DNA of 42,771 nt from Pseudomonadota bacterium (GTDB lineage Bacteria; Pseudomonadota; Alphaproteobacteria; Acetobacterales; Acetobacteraceae): contig JAKADX010000037.1 of assembly GCA_021818505.1 (NCBI GenBank), positions 1 through 42,771 of the forward strand, given 5' to 3'. Positions 1 through 8,539 of the stretch are shown here, in pieces; the first letter of the stretch is position 1, and the number at the start of each line of letters is the position of its first letter. The notes under the pieces are model-generated. The model worked only from the letters and a program-made list of their open reading frames with translations. It was not told the DNA's origin and made no database searches. The translations under genes were made by a program, and so were the position numbers.

Positions 1-1
1 C

Positions 2-88
2 GCCACTTGGCTGATCGAACGCCACGGCTTCATCACGCCGCAAGCCGTTCGCCGAAACCAGCTTCAACCCGCCGTGCTCGCGGCGTAG
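2..88 (+). CDS. Possible C-terminal end of an unknown protein, cut by the window edge
   Basis: An open frame enters from the left edge and ends at TAG (86-88). It encodes about 28 residues finishing in RNQLQPAVLAA. Most third positions are G or C, as in real genes here. The opposite strand is also open and equally GC3-rich, continuing the transposase frame, so the assignment is weak. No family is recognised. If real, the gene ends about 30 bp before the insertion-sequence remnant. Confidence 0.25.
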   Translation, partial: ATWLIERHGFITPQAVRRNQLQPAVLAA

Positions 89-117
89 GCTGCAATCCGG
101 TGTCTCAAAAACCGCGG

Positions 118-684
118 CCGGTACAGGGGTGATGCCGCGCGCGCGGGCGGCGTCGCGGTTGGCCTCGCTGTCGTATCCCTTGTCGGTCACCGCGAGGCGC
201 GGACGGATATCCGGGCCGATGTCGAGCAACGTCTCGAATTGGATGCTGTCGCTGACCTCGCCGCCGGTGAGGTGGAAGTCGAGGGGGCGTCCGTCGAGGT
301 CGGTCTTGAGGTGGATTTTGGTGGAGAAGCCACCGCGCGAGCGCCCGAGCGCCTGGTTTTGCTGCCCCCTTTTGCACCGGCGGCCGAGACGTGCGCCCAC
401 GCCGTCGTGCTGTCGAAGAACTGGACCAGATGCGCCGTCTCGCTGCACTCCGCCAGCAACTGGAAGAATACCTCGAACACACCGGAGCCGCTGAGTCGCC
501 AGAACCGCTTCCAGACGCTGTTCCAGTTTCCGTATTCCTTGGGCAATGCGCGCCAGGTTATGTTGTGAACTGAGAAATAATGGATGGCCTCCAGGAATTT
601 TTGGTCATCATGCCCTGGCTCTCCCCGGGCTGACTGCGCCGCGTCAAACACCTCCAGCGTGATGGCCCAATCCCGTTCCGTCAT
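118..684 (-). pseudogene. Truncated IS5-family (IS427-type, two-frame) transposase
   Basis: The minus strand encodes an IS5-family transposase. The first frame starts at ATG 684 (MTERDWAITLEVFDAAQ) and carries the N-terminal DUF4096-like domain with WRALPKEYGNWNSVWKRF. Near 390 the coding sense moves to another frame (NQALGRSRGGFSTKIHLK), the usual OrfA/OrfB arrangement of this group. OrfB continues through the DDE-region sequence RLAVTDKGYDSE to ARGITPV near 120, then loses similarity to the family. The expected C-terminal half, with the RARIEQ-type glutamate region, is absent. The copy is therefore defective unless helped in trans. Terminal inverted repeats were not convincingly found. Confidence 0.8.
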
Positions 685-798
685 CCGCGTTAACATGACC
701 AGCCCGCTGTTGCCGGTCACCCAGTGATTCGAACTCGCCCCGATTCGAGAATCCGTCAAAAACGCTGGTCAGGGATTCCGTCCACACGGCCTACCAGT

Positions 799-1605
799 TC
801 AGACTGCGGCGGCAGGGAATTCCGAATGGAACCGGTGGCCCTTGCTGTCCTCCGCGTCGGCGCGGAAGGGAGCGGTGCCCTCGGGGCGGAAGCGGAAGCG
901 GAACTCGGGGTTCTCGGACAGCGAGATGCCGCCGGCGACCGCCAGCAGCGGCCGATCACCCTGCCAGATGCGCAGCTTCTGGATGAAGTCCGCGGGGATA
1001 TAGAGCCGCGTCAACTGGTTCATCTGCATGCCGCTATAGTTCGGGTGGCGGATCATGAGCTGCGCCTCCCGCGTGCCGGCGGGCGCGTCTGGCTTCTGGG
1101 GCAGCAGGCGCCAGCGCATGGTGCCGAGGGGGATGGCGTTAGCGGTCCCGGTCAGCGCCGGGGCTGAGCAACCGCCGGCCGCCTTGACGAAGCGGCTCAC
1201 CGCCAGCAGCGCGCCGTCGGTCATCTCAGCCACCGCGTGAATGTTGGTGTAGTCGTTGACGCGCACGCGCGTGCTGAGGTGATCGATGCCGGCGTCCGCG
1301 CCGAATTCGAACTGCGCGGCCAGCGGCGAGGGATTGGCATCGACCACAAGGGTCAGGCGCCGGACCCGCCGCGCCCCGTCCGCGCCCGGCAGGATGCTGA
1401 TATCGACCGGCACCAGGGCCGCATCCATGGCGCGATACGGCGCGTCGATCGCCAGCACGTCCGCGCCGGACGAGATCGGCTTGCCATCGAAAATCTGGGC
1501 GGCCAGTGACGGCCACGGGTCGTCGTCGGCGGCGCGCGCCCTGCGCGCCAGCAGGGCCAGTGCCGTTGCGGCACCGACGCCGAATGTCTCGCGCCGTGTC
1601 GGCAT
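799..1605 (-). CDS. Quinoprotein dehydrogenase-associated SoxYZ-like carrier protein
   Basis: A 268-residue exported protein. Start ATG 1605 is preceded by GGAAGGAG at good spacing. Residues 1-25 form a signal sequence with a twin-arginine-like start (TRRETFG) and an Ala-rich core ending in ARA. The body resembles SoxY fused to SoxZ, the thiosulfate-oxidation carrier pair, in the family found beside PQQ dehydrogenases. A KAAGGCSAP motif places a single Cys at about residue 146, where SoxY carries its covalent-substrate cysteine in a GGC motif. The C-terminal part (about 170-268) is the SoxZ-like sandwich. It lies 75 bp downstream of the metallohydrolase gene on the same strand, so the two are probably co-transcribed. 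The substrate is unknown; a role in a periplasmic relay with XoxF is inference from context. Confidence 0.85.
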   Translation of the reverse strand: MPTRRETFGVGAATALALLARRARAADDDPWPSLAAQIFDGKPISSGADVLAIDAPYRAMDAALVPVDISILPGADGARRVRRLTLVVDANPSPLAAQFEFGADAGIDHLSTRVRVNDYTNIHAVAEMTDGALLAVSRFVKAAGGCSAPALTGTANAIPLGTMRWRLLPQKPDAPAGTREAQLMIRHPNYSGMQMNQLTRLYIPADFIQKLRIWQGDRPLLAVAGGISLSENPEFRFRFRPEGTAPFRADAEDSKGHRFHSEFPAAAV

Positions 1606-1680
1606 GAGCGTTCTCCTTCCCGGACGTGCCGCATGAAATAGGTGCCATTGCGGCCGTCGCCAAGTCACGGGCAGCCCGTT

Positions 1681-2775
1681 TCATTGCCATTCCAATTCGC
1701 CATAGGCGGCGGTGGCGTTGCGGGGGTTGTAGTCGTCGAATAACTGCCATTGCCCGCGCTCGGCCTGGTCGATCCGCGCTACCGCCTGTCCCAGCGGCAC
1801 GCCCTCGGCGATCAGCCGCCGCGCGTCGGCGGCGAGCGTGGCCAGGTAGCGTTGCTCGTCCGCCAGCCCCGACGGCCACGCCACCACCTGCCGCCCATGG
1901 CCCGGCACCGCCCGCAGCGCCGGAGTCGCCGACAACTGTCGCAGTAGTGAGAGCCAGCCCATCAGGCTGCCGTCCAGCACCGGCACATGGCGCACGAACA
2001 GCAGGTCGCCCGCGAACAGTGTGGAACTGGCCGCATCCAGGACGGCGAGGTCGCAGTGGCTGTGCGCGGGCGATGCCGCGGCGCGCAGGTGTAACACGCG
2101 GCCGCCCAGATCGAGCGTCGACTCGTCCTGCACCAGCACGCCCGGGGGGATGATGCGGACCTTCGCGATCTCATCCGGGCCGAGCTGGTCGCGATATGAT
2201 TGCAGGTAGTAGGGGCCACGCTCGGCCAGCACCGCCGGCAGCCGGTGATGGCCGACGAAGGTTGCATCCGAGAATGCGGCGTTTCCGAAGACGTGATCGG
2301 GATGCTCATGTGTGTTAATGATGTACCGGATCGGAACTTTTGTGATCGCGCGGATCGCCGCGCGCAATGCCGCGCCGACCGCGACGCTGCCGCCGGTGTC
2401 GATGACCGCGACCGCATCCCCCCCAACCACCACGCCGAGATTGGCGATGTCGCCAGCGTTCGCGGGATCCACCAGCGCGATCTGGCCGTAATGGACCCAG
2501 ACTCCGGGTGCGACCGGATCGAGCGCGAAAGACTCGGCCCGTGACGTCCGCGGCGCCGTCGGAACTGCGGCGGCCGCGACGCCGACTGCTGCGCACCAGA
2601 GCGATCGCCGCGAGATCAGGGGCCGGCGGGCATCGGCGCCGCCGCCATTATCGCACGAACAGCAGCGATCCCCGAGCGTCACGGCGCCGACAAGCTGCGA
2701 ATGGTGGCGCACACCGAGGACTGCAGTGTCGTATATGCACTTAACATAGCTGTAAGTCTTCCCGGATCGGCTCAA
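1681..2775 (-). CDS. Quinoprotein relay system zinc metallohydrolase (SoxH-like, metallo-beta-lactamase fold)
   Basis: A metallo-beta-lactamase-fold protein. The zinc motif NTHEHPDH lies at residues 154-161 counted from ATG 2775. Further metal-site histidines are in SPAHSHCD and VPGHGRQ, and the aspartate is in LFAGDLLF. It resembles the SoxH-related metallohydrolases that accompany PQQ dehydrogenases. The true start is uncertain: the first ~55 residues from ATG 2775 do not look like protein of this family. The likely signal sequence begins near ISRRSLWCAAVGVAAAA (about residue 55), with only GTG or CTG codons available nearby. The SoxYZ-like gene follows on the same strand, and xoxF diverges upstream. 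The substrate is unknown; SoxH itself is also poorly defined. Confidence 0.8.
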   Translation of the reverse strand: MSRSGKTYSYVKCIYDTAVLGVRHHSQLVGAVTLGDRCCSCDNGGGADARRPLISRRSLWCAAVGVAAAAVPTAPRTSRAESFALDPVAPGVWVHYGQIALVDPANAGDIANLGVVVGGDAVAVIDTGGSVAVGAALRAAIRAITKVPIRYIINTHEHPDHVFGNAAFSDATFVGHHRLPAVLAERGPYYLQSYRDQLGPDEIAKVRIIPPGVLVQDESTLDLGGRVLHLRAAASPAHSHCDLAVLDAASSTLFAGDLLFVRHVPVLDGSLMGWLSLLRQLSATPALRAVPGHGRQVVAWPSGLADEQRYLATLAADARRLIAEGVPLGQAVARIDQAERGQWQLFDDYNPRNATAAYGELEWQ

Positions 2776-3043
2776 TTTTTAATGAAGGGATTCGCGAATT
2801 GTTCGCATACCCCCCGTCGAAGCCACTTGCGGAGGACGGGCGTTGCGCCCTAGCGTGACCTCGCTCCGGCTTCAAGGCTGCTCGCCCCGGGGAGCGAGTC
2901 GAGGCCTCGAAGACGCCCCCCGATTGGGCGTCGTGACACGCTGCCGGAGCCCAGGTATCCCACGATGCTGTGAGCGCCCGGCGCACGTCGGCTCCGCATC
3001 GCAGTGTGACGACGTGCGTGGAACGGATGTAACGGGAGGACGT
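2776..3043 (+). promoter_or_regulatory. xoxF upstream region (control region between divergent genes)
   Basis: A 268-bp region between the metallohydrolase and xoxF. An AT-richer patch (about 2730-2800) stands out in otherwise GC-rich DNA and may hold promoters for both directions, but no clear -35/-10 pair was found. A perfect 12-bp palindrome TCGAGGCCTCGA sits at 2899-2910, with an imperfect CTCGC/GCGAG dyad just upstream. The xoxF ribosome site GGGAGGA is at its end. An open frame from 2843 runs into xoxF, but its sequence is not protein-like. Confidence 0.35.
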
Positions 3044-4855
3044 ATGAGAAACAATTCGCTCAGGAAACTGCTGGCGGCAGGTGTGTTCCTGTCCGTCGGC
3101 ATGCTTGCGGGCGCTGCCATGGCGCAGGGCGATCTGCCCTCGCTGCAGGCCAATCAGGCCAACTGGGCTTCGCCGGGACGCACCGACGATCTCAATCGGT
3201 ACTCGCCGCTCGAGCAGATCAACACGAGCAACGTCGGGAAGTTGCAGGTTGCCTGGACGTTCTCGACCGGTGTTCTGCGCGGCCATGAGGGGCAGCCGCT
3301 GGTGATCGGCGACGTGATGTATGTGCACACGCCGTTCCCGAACATCGTCTATGCGCTCGACCTCAATCACGACGGCAAGATCCTCTGGAAATACGAGCCG
3401 AAGCAGGATCCGAGCGTGGTTCCGGTCATGTGCTGCGATACGATCAATCGTGGCGTGGCCTATGGCGACGGCAAGATCTTCCTGCACCAGGCCGACACGA
3501 CGCTGGTCGCGCTCGACGCCAAGACCGGCAAGCCCGTTTGGTCAGTGAAGACTGACGATCCGGGCAAAGGGGCGACTGGCACCGATGCGCCGTTCGTCTT
3601 CAAGGACAAGGTGTATGTCGGCGTTTCCGGCGGCGAGTTCGGCGTGCGCGGCTGGGTTTCGGCCTATTCCGTCAAGGACGGCAAGATGGTCTGGCGCGCC
3701 TATTCGATGGGCCCCGACAGCGACACGCTGATGGACCCGGCGAAGACCACGTCCCTCGGCAAGCCGGTCGGCGCCGACTCCTCGCTCAAGACGTGGCAGG
3801 GCGATCAGTGGAAGATCGGTGGCGGCGGCACCTGGGGCTGGTACGGCTATGACCCGAAGCTCAATCTGATCTATTACGGGTCGGGCAACCCCTCTACGTG
3901 GAACCCGAGCCAGCGTCCGGGCGACAACAAGTGGTCGTTGACGATCTTCGCGCGTGATGCCGACACCGGCATGGCGAAGTGGGTCTATCAGATGACGCCG
4001 CACGACGAGTGGGACTACGACGGCATCAACGAGATGATCCTTGCCGACCAGGAGATCGGCGGTAAGACGGTGCCGACCCTGGTTCACTTCGACCGCAACG
4101 GTTTCGGCTACACGCTGAACCGGGAGAACGGCGAGTTGCTGGTCGCCGCCAAGTTCGATCCGGCCGTCAATTGGGCGCACGGGATCGACATGGATAAGAA
4201 CAGCCCGAACTATGGGCGGCCGATTCGCGATCCGAAGTACTCCACCGAGCAGGCGGACGTGAACCATACCGGCATCTGCCCGGCGGCGCTCGGTAGCAAA
4301 GACCAACAGCCGGCAACGTACGACCCTGACACCAAGCTGTTCTACGTGCCCACCAACCATGTGTGCATGGACTATGAGCCGTTCCGCGTGTCCTACACTG
4401 CGGGTCAGCCCTACGTCGGTGCCACGCTGTCCATGTATCCGGCACCCGGTAGCAACAACATGGGCAACTTCATCGCCTGGGACGCCACCAAGGGCAAGAT
4501 CGTCTGGTCGGATCCGGAGCTGTTCTCGGTCTGGTCTGGCGCGCTTTCCACAAAGGGCGGCGTCGTCTTCTACGGCACGCTGGAAGGCTATCTGAAGGCG
4601 GTGGACGCCAAGACGGGCAAGGAACTCTACAAGTTCAAGACCCCGTCGGGCATCATCGGCAACGTGATCACCTACGAGCATGCCGGCAAGCAGTATATCG
4701 CCGTCCTCTCGGGCGTCGGCGGCTGGGCTGGCATCGGCCTCGCGGCCGGGCTGACCGATCCGCACGCCGGATTGGGCGCGGTCGGTGGTTATGCCGCATT
4801 GGCGAACTACACGAACCTCGGCGGTCAGCTGACCGTGTTCGCCCTGCCGCAATAA
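3044..4855 (+). CDS. xoxF: Lanthanide-dependent PQQ methanol dehydrogenase XoxF
   Basis: Periplasmic quinoprotein (603 residues) oxidising methanol, and probably formaldehyde, with electrons passing to cytochrome XoxG. Start ATG 3044 follows GGGAGGA. Residues 1-27 are a signal peptide ending AMA. The eight-bladed propeller contains the vicinal disulfide Cys130-Cys131 (VMCCDT) that stacks on PQQ. In [10 protein letters not shown], Asp324 is the catalytic base and Asp326 is the extra aspartate that marks lanthanide-dependent XoxF; calcium-type MxaF has Ala there. No mxaF or mxaI gene is present, consistent with an XoxF-only system. Tryptophan-docking-type repeats such as [12 protein letters not shown] recur. 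An intrinsic terminator follows directly, before xoxG. Confidence 0.97.
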   Translation: MRNNSLRKLLAAGVFLSVGMLAGAAMAQGDLPSLQANQANWASPGRTDDLNRYSPLEQINTSNVGKLQVAWTFSTGVLRGHEGQPLVIGDVMYVHTPFPNIVYALDLNHDGKILWKYEPKQDPSVVPVMCCDTINRGVAYGDGKIFLHQADTTLVALDAKTGKPVWSVKTDDPGKGATGTDAPFVFKDKVYVGVSGGEFGVRGWVSAYSVKDGKMVWRAYSMGPDSDTLMDPAKTTSLGKPVGADSSLKTWQGDQWKIGGGGTWGWYGYDPKLNLIYYGSGNPSTWNPSQRPGDNKWSLTIFARDADTGMAKWVYQMTPHDEWDYDGINEMILADQEIGGKTVPTLVHFDRNGFGYTLNRENGELLVAAKFDPAVNWAHGIDMDKNSPNYGRPIRDPKYSTEQADVNHTGICPAALGSKDQQPATYDPDTKLFYVPTNHVCMDYEPFRVSYTAGQPYVGATLSMYPAPGSNNMGNFIAWDATKGKIVWSDPELFSVWSGALSTKGGVVFYGTLEGYLKAVDAKTGKELYKFKTPSGIIGNVITYEHAGKQYIAVLSGVGGWAGIGLAAGLTDPHAGLGAVGGYAALANYTNLGGQLTVFALPQ

Positions 4856-4867
4856 CCTGACTGCAAC

Positions 4868-4906
4868 GCAGACCGGCACAAGCGCTGTGCCGGTCTGCGC
4901 CTTTTT
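4868..4906 (+). terminator. Intrinsic terminator between xoxF and xoxG
   Basis: Perfect 13-bp inverted repeat: left arm GCAGACCGGCACA (4868-4880), loop AGCGC, right arm TGTGCCGGTCTGC (4886-4898), followed by GCCTTTTTC. It lies 12 bp after the xoxF stop and about 30 bp before the xoxG start. Partial read-through would make xoxF transcript more abundant than xoxGJ. Confidence 0.9.
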
Positions 4907-4938
4907 CGATTTCCGCGGCTTCAACAAGGACAGACATC

Positions 4939-5481
4939 TTGAATCTGCCCGGCTTTCTTATTGCCTCCGTCGCAGCGGTGCCGCTGCTCATGGGCGGCAA
5001 CGCGTTTGGTCAGGACGCACAGAAAATCCGTTCGGACGCATCCGGCAATCCGACCGCTGTATCGTCGCAGGACGGCAAATATCTCGACAAGAACGGCAAC
5101 CCGACCTTCCACATCGCGCCGGATGGTACGGTCGATTACTACACGTTCGTCGGCTATATCCGTTACACGGCCAATTGTATGCCGTGCCACGGGCCCGATG
5201 GCCTCGGTTCATCGTACGGCCCTGTGCTGGTCAGCACGCTGCAGCGTCTTGACTATGCCGAGTTCTATGGCACTGTTGCTGGTGGCAAGAAGGACGTGAA
5301 CACCGCACAGACGCTGGTGATGCCGACCTTCGGGACCAATAAGAACGTGATGTGCTATCTCGACGCGATCTTCGTCTATCTCCGGGCGCGCTCTGACGGG
5401 GCGCTCGATCGCGGCCGGCCGGAAAAGCATGTTGCGGAACCCGCGGGCTACCGCAAAGCTGAAGACGAGTGCATGGGATGA
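4939..5481 (+). CDS. xoxG: Cytochrome c XoxG, electron acceptor of XoxF
   Basis: A 180-residue periplasmic monohaem cytochrome c that takes electrons from XoxF. The only sensible start is TTG 4939, with AAGGA upstream (4925-4929); it gives a signal peptide ending about residue 24 (NAFG). The haem motif CMPCH lies at residues 80-84, and Met128 in LVMPTFGT is the likely axial ligand. Two further cysteines (VMCYLDA and the C-terminal DECMG) could pair. Length and domain order fit XoxG/MxaG. Its stop overlaps the xoxJ start (ATGA). Confidence 0.92.
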   Translation: MNLPGFLIASVAAVPLLMGGNAFGQDAQKIRSDASGNPTAVSSQDGKYLDKNGNPTFHIAPDGTVDYYTFVGYIRYTANCMPCHGPDGLGSSYGPVLVSTLQRLDYAEFYGTVAGGKKDVNTAQTLVMPTFGTNKNVMCYLDAIFVYLRARSDGALDRGRPEKHVAEPAGYRKAEDECMG

Positions 5482-6329
5482 GGAAGCCGCTCCACCTCGC
5501 CGTGCTGTGTGCCGCGACGCTGCTCGCGGGTGCTGCGAACGCGCTTGCGCAGGCGCCCGGACTTGGCGCAGGGGTGGAACTGGTCGATCCGAAGGTGTTG
5601 CGGGTCTGCGCTGACCCGAACAATCTGCCGTTCTCGAACCGTGCGGGCGACGGGTTCGAGAACAAGATCGCGGACCTGCTGGGCGAGAAGCTGAACAAGC
5701 CCGTCGCCTATACGTATTTCCCCCAGGTCATCGGATTTTTTCGCAGCACGTTGAACGCCTTCCGCTGCGATGTCGTCATCGGCGTGGTTCAGGGTCTCGA
5801 TCTCGTGCAGACGACCAACCCGTATTACCGAACGACCTACGAGTTGGTGTTCGAGCAGGGGCATGGGCTGGACGGCATCACGTCGCTTGAGGATCCGCGC
5901 CTCAAGACCAAGCGGCTCGGCGTGATCGCCCGCACGCCGCCGTCCACGGTGATGATTGCGGACGGGCTGATGGACCGGGCGAAACCGTATCCGCTTACCG
6001 TCGATACGCGTGTCGAGGCGCCGGCGAAGACGATGATCGGCGATCTGATCGCAGGCCAGATCGACGCGGCGGTGCTGTGGGGCCCGATCGCAGGTTATTA
6101 TCTTCGGCACACCAGTACGCCCGCCGCGGCGCTCGCGGTGGCGCCGCTGCAGGAGGAACGTGGCGCGCAGATGGAGTTCGCCATCAGCATGGGGGTTCGG
6201 CGCAGCGACCAGAACTGGAAGCGAACGCTGAACCGACTGATCGCCGAGAACCAGAGCGCCATCAACGCGATCCTGAAGTCGTATGGTGTGCCGCTGCTTG
6301 ACGAACAGGGCAAACCCCTGACCCCGTGA
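5478..6329 (+). CDS. xoxJ: XoxJ, periplasmic substrate-binding-protein-like methanol oxidation protein
   Basis: A 283-residue exported protein of the solute-binding-protein family 3 fold. Residues 1-25 are a signal peptide (LLAGAANALAQA), and the mature part opens with LRVCADPNNLPFSN, typical of MxaJ/XoxJ. XoxJ is thought to assist XoxF activation or assembly rather than transport, and no ABC permease is nearby. Start ATG 5478 overlaps the xoxG stop by four bases; an in-frame GTG at 5469 is a less likely alternative. The gene overlaps the CxxxCW gene at its 3' end, so xoxG-xoxJ-CxxxCW form one transcription unit. Confidence 0.9.
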   Translation: MRKPLHLAVLCAATLLAGAANALAQAPGLGAGVELVDPKVLRVCADPNNLPFSNRAGDGFENKIADLLGEKLNKPVAYTYFPQVIGFFRSTLNAFRCDVVIGVVQGLDLVQTTNPYYRTTYELVFEQGHGLDGITSLEDPRLKTKRLGVIARTPPSTVMIADGLMDRAKPYPLTVDTRVEAPAKTMIGDLIAGQIDAAVLWGPIAGYYLRHTSTPAAALAVAPLQEERGAQMEFAISMGVRRSDQNWKRTLNRLIAENQSAINAILKSYGVPLLDEQGKPLTP

Positions 6330-6883
6330 GGATGCGGCGCCGGGCGGTGCTTGGCGGCGTGCTGCTGATCGTCGCGGCGGCAGCGTCACCACCGCCTGAG
6401 CCTTCGGGTTACCGCACACAGGATTACCGTGGCCCGGTGCCGGCGACACTCGCGGGGGGCAGGGTGATCTCGACACCGCAGGCGCGCGCGCTGTGGCAGG
6501 CGCATTCCGCCGTCTTCATCGATGTCATGCCGCAGACGCCGCGACCGGCCGGGCTGCCGGCCGGCACGATATGGCGACCGCGGCCACGCCGCGACATCCC
6601 CGGCAGCATCTGGTTGCCCGATGTCGGCTACGGCGCGCTCGCCGAGCGGATGCAGGCATATTTTGCGCGCCATCTGCAGCAAGCCAGCAAAGGTGCGCAC
6701 GATCGAACACTGGTATTCTATTGCCTTGCCGACTGCTGGCATTCCTGGAATGCGGCAAAGCGGGCAGTGGGACTTGGGTACACTGCCGTGGCCTGGTACC
6801 CCGGCGGCACCGACGCGTGGGAGGCGGCGGGATTGCCGCTGGAGCTTCGTCACCCCGAGGACCGGCCGAACCTCACGGAGTAG
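6326..6883 (+). CDS. PQQ-dependent catabolism-associated CXXCW-motif protein (rhodanese-like)
   Basis: A 185-residue secreted protein with an N-terminal hydrophobic segment (VLGGVLLIVAAAA). The body is rhodanese-like: a VFIDVMPQ strand, IPGSIWLPDVGYG, then FYCLADCWHSWNAAKRA with Cys133 and Cys137 before Trp, and WYPGGTDAWEAAG. This matches the family named for a CXXCW motif and found near PQQ alcohol dehydrogenases. Its function is unknown; the paired cysteines suggest thiol or sulfur chemistry in the periplasm. GTG 6326 overlaps the xoxJ stop (GTGA); ATG 6332 is the alternative. It ends convergently, overlapping the next minus-strand gene by 11 bp. Confidence 0.88.
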   Translation: MRMRRRAVLGGVLLIVAAAASPPPEPSGYRTQDYRGPVPATLAGGRVISTPQARALWQAHSAVFIDVMPQTPRPAGLPAGTIWRPRPRRDIPGSIWLPDVGYGALAERMQAYFARHLQQASKGAHDRTLVFYCLADCWHSWNAAKRAVGLGYTAVAWYPGGTDAWEAAGLPLELRHPEDRPNLTE

Positions 6884-7520
6884 CAGGACCGAGCGACGCC
6901 GAGATCGTCCGCGCCAGCGCGAACAGCCGCTGCTCGATCGCATCGGGCACGCCACAGGCATAACTGATGGCCTGTCGGCGCTGCTCGAACACCCGGGTCT
7001 GCCAACCGATCTGGTCGCTGAGGTCACCTGGACGCACCGGCGCCACGTCGCCCCCCTCTGCCGGTTCCGCCCGCAGCTTGTCCATGTTGGCGACGATTTC
7101 GGCCGCAAGCTGCTTCTGCCGGGCACCGAAGCGGTCGAGGCCGGCAATGACCTGCGACCGCTGTCCATCCAGCAGGCTGAACACGCCGGCCATCAGCGCC
7201 AGCAATTGCGGCTGCCTCTGCGGCCCGGCCGATGCTGCGAAGCCGCGAATTGCCTGCTGCGCCTGATCAAGCGGCATACGACGCTGCACGATACGGCCGG
7301 CGAGCGCGGCAACCGCAGCGTCCTGCGACCACGTGCTCTCATACGGGGCCACGTCGGGACCATCCCACAGCGCGCCAAGCGAGAGGCGAGGGACCTTGAT
7401 CTGCTGGCATGGCCAGTCCGGGTCGCGCACCGGCATGGCAGCATGTGCCGCCGCGGCCATGAGCAGCAGTGCCGCCGCCGTCCCTGCCGCCGCCCGACGC
7501 AGGCGCAGTGCGCACTTCAT
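6873..7520 (-). CDS. Exported protein of unknown function, PQQ-cluster associated
   Basis: A 215-residue protein with an N-terminal signal sequence (LLLMAAAAHA) from ATG 7520, which overlaps the stop of the beta-propeller gene by four bases. The mature part starts PVRDPDWPCQQIKVPRLSLG and is mostly predicted helical, with Gln/Arg-rich stretches (RIVQRRMPLDQAQQAI). Two cysteines are visible, one near each end (PCQQ and YACGVPD). I do not recognise a named domain, though similar proteins recur in PQQ methanol dehydrogenase neighbourhoods. Co-transcription with the beta-propeller suggests a shared periplasmic role. Confidence 0.8.
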   Translation of the reverse strand: MKCALRLRRAAAGTAAALLLMAAAAHAAMPVRDPDWPCQQIKVPRLSLGALWDGPDVAPYESTWSQDAAVAALAGRIVQRRMPLDQAQQAIRGFAASAGPQRQPQLLALMAGVFSLLDGQRSQVIAGLDRFGARQKQLAAEIVANMDKLRAEPAEGGDVAPVRPGDLSDQIGWQTRVFEQRRQAISYACGVPDAIEQRLFALARTISASLGPATP

Positions 7521-8539
7521 TTCGGCGACACCACAACGCCCCACGGCTGGCGCCCCACCGGGATTGACTTCGTCACTGTCAGCGATGCCACGTCGATGAC
7601 CGAGATGTCGTTCGTCAGGCCATTGGTCGTCAGCAGCGACTTGCCGTCGGGCGTGAGTGCCATCTGCCAGACGCGCTGGCCGACCAGCAGGTATTTCACC
7701 ACCTCATAGGTCTTCGTGTTGATCACCGCGACGCGGTTGGCCGGACCGAGGGCGACGAAGGCGAGCGCGTCGTCCTTGGAGAAGCGGATGCCGACCGGCT
7801 GGATGACGTCGTTGCGCAGTCCCTGCACGGCGAATGAGATTTTGTGGATGATCTTGTGTGTCGTCGGGTCCAGCACGGTGACTGTGCCGGCAAGTTCCGA
7901 GGACACCCAAACCTGCGACCCGTCATGCTTGAAGATGGCGATACGGGGGCGCGGATCGACCAGCACGCTCGCCACCAGCTTGTGCGTCTCGGCGTCGATG
8001 AAATGCGCCATGTTGGTCGTCTCGGAGGTGTTGACGACCGTGCGGCCATCGGGGCTCACGCCCATCCCCTCCGGTTCCACGCCGGTCGAGACCTGCGCGA
8101 TCGCCCGGCGCGCTGGGACGTCGATGATCGTCACCATCGCGTCGTTCTCATTGGAGACATAGAGCAGCTTGCCAGCCGGGCCGAGCGCGAACGTCTCGGG
8201 GTCCGGGCCGGAGGGCAGGGTGCCGACGATCTTCAGCGTCGCGGTATCGATCACCTGGATGGTGTCGTCGTCGCTGGCGCAAACCAGCAATTCCTTGCCG
8301 TCCGGAGTGATGGCGATGCCGCGCGGGCGCTGCCCCACCGGCAGCGTCTGCACGGTCTTCATCTTGTCGAGATCGACCACGCTGAGCGAGTTGTCGCGCT
8401 CGTTCGTGACATAGGCGGTATAGGCGCGCGCCGGGAGGGCACAGGCCAGCGTGAGCATGACGGAAAGTGCCGCGACATGCGACGGCACTGCCGCGTGGCG
8501 CCGGGGGCCATTGCGCTCCGACCGATTTGGACGCTTCAT
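7517..8539 (-). CDS. PQQ-dependent catabolism-associated YVTN beta-propeller protein
   Basis: A 340-residue exported seven-bladed propeller. From ATG 8539 a basic N-terminus leads into a hydrophobic signal (LSVMLTLACALPARA). Then come repeated YVTN-type blades: YVTNERDNSLSVVD, LLVCASDDDTIQVID, LYVSNENDAMVTIID, VWVSSELAGTVTVLD, AFVALGPANRVAVIN, LLTTNGLTNDISVID. This matches the beta-propeller family linked to PQQ-dependent catabolism. The exact role is not established; a scaffold or binding function is inferred. It is transcribed divergently from the small gene at 8549, with only nine bases between the start codons, and is followed by an ATGA overlap with the downstream unknown gene. Confidence 0.9.
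   Translation of the reverse strand: MKRPNRSERNGPRRHAAVPSHVAALSVMLTLACALPARAYTAYVTNERDNSLSVVDLDKMKTVQTLPVGQRPRGIAITPDGKELLVCASDDDTIQVIDTATLKIVGTLPSGPDPETFALGPAGKLLYVSNENDAMVTIIDVPARRAIAQVSTGVEPEGMGVSPDGRTVVNTSETTNMAHFIDAETHKLVASVLVDPRPRIAIFKHDGSQVWVSSELAGTVTVLDPTTHKIIHKISFAVQGLRNDVIQPVGIRFSKDDALAFVALGPANRVAVINTKTYEVVKYLLVGQRVWQMALTPDGKSLLTTNGLTNDISVIDVASLTVTKSIPVGRQPWGVVVSPK

Noticed and set aside
2843-3043. N-terminal extension of the xoxF reading frame
   Set aside because: The added 67 codons do not look like protein, and ATG 3044 with GGGAGGA gives a good signal peptide.
3542-4927. Long minus-strand open frame opposite xoxF (461 codons)
   Set aside because: It is the mirror of a highly GC3-biased gene; the encoded sequence has no recognisable domain.
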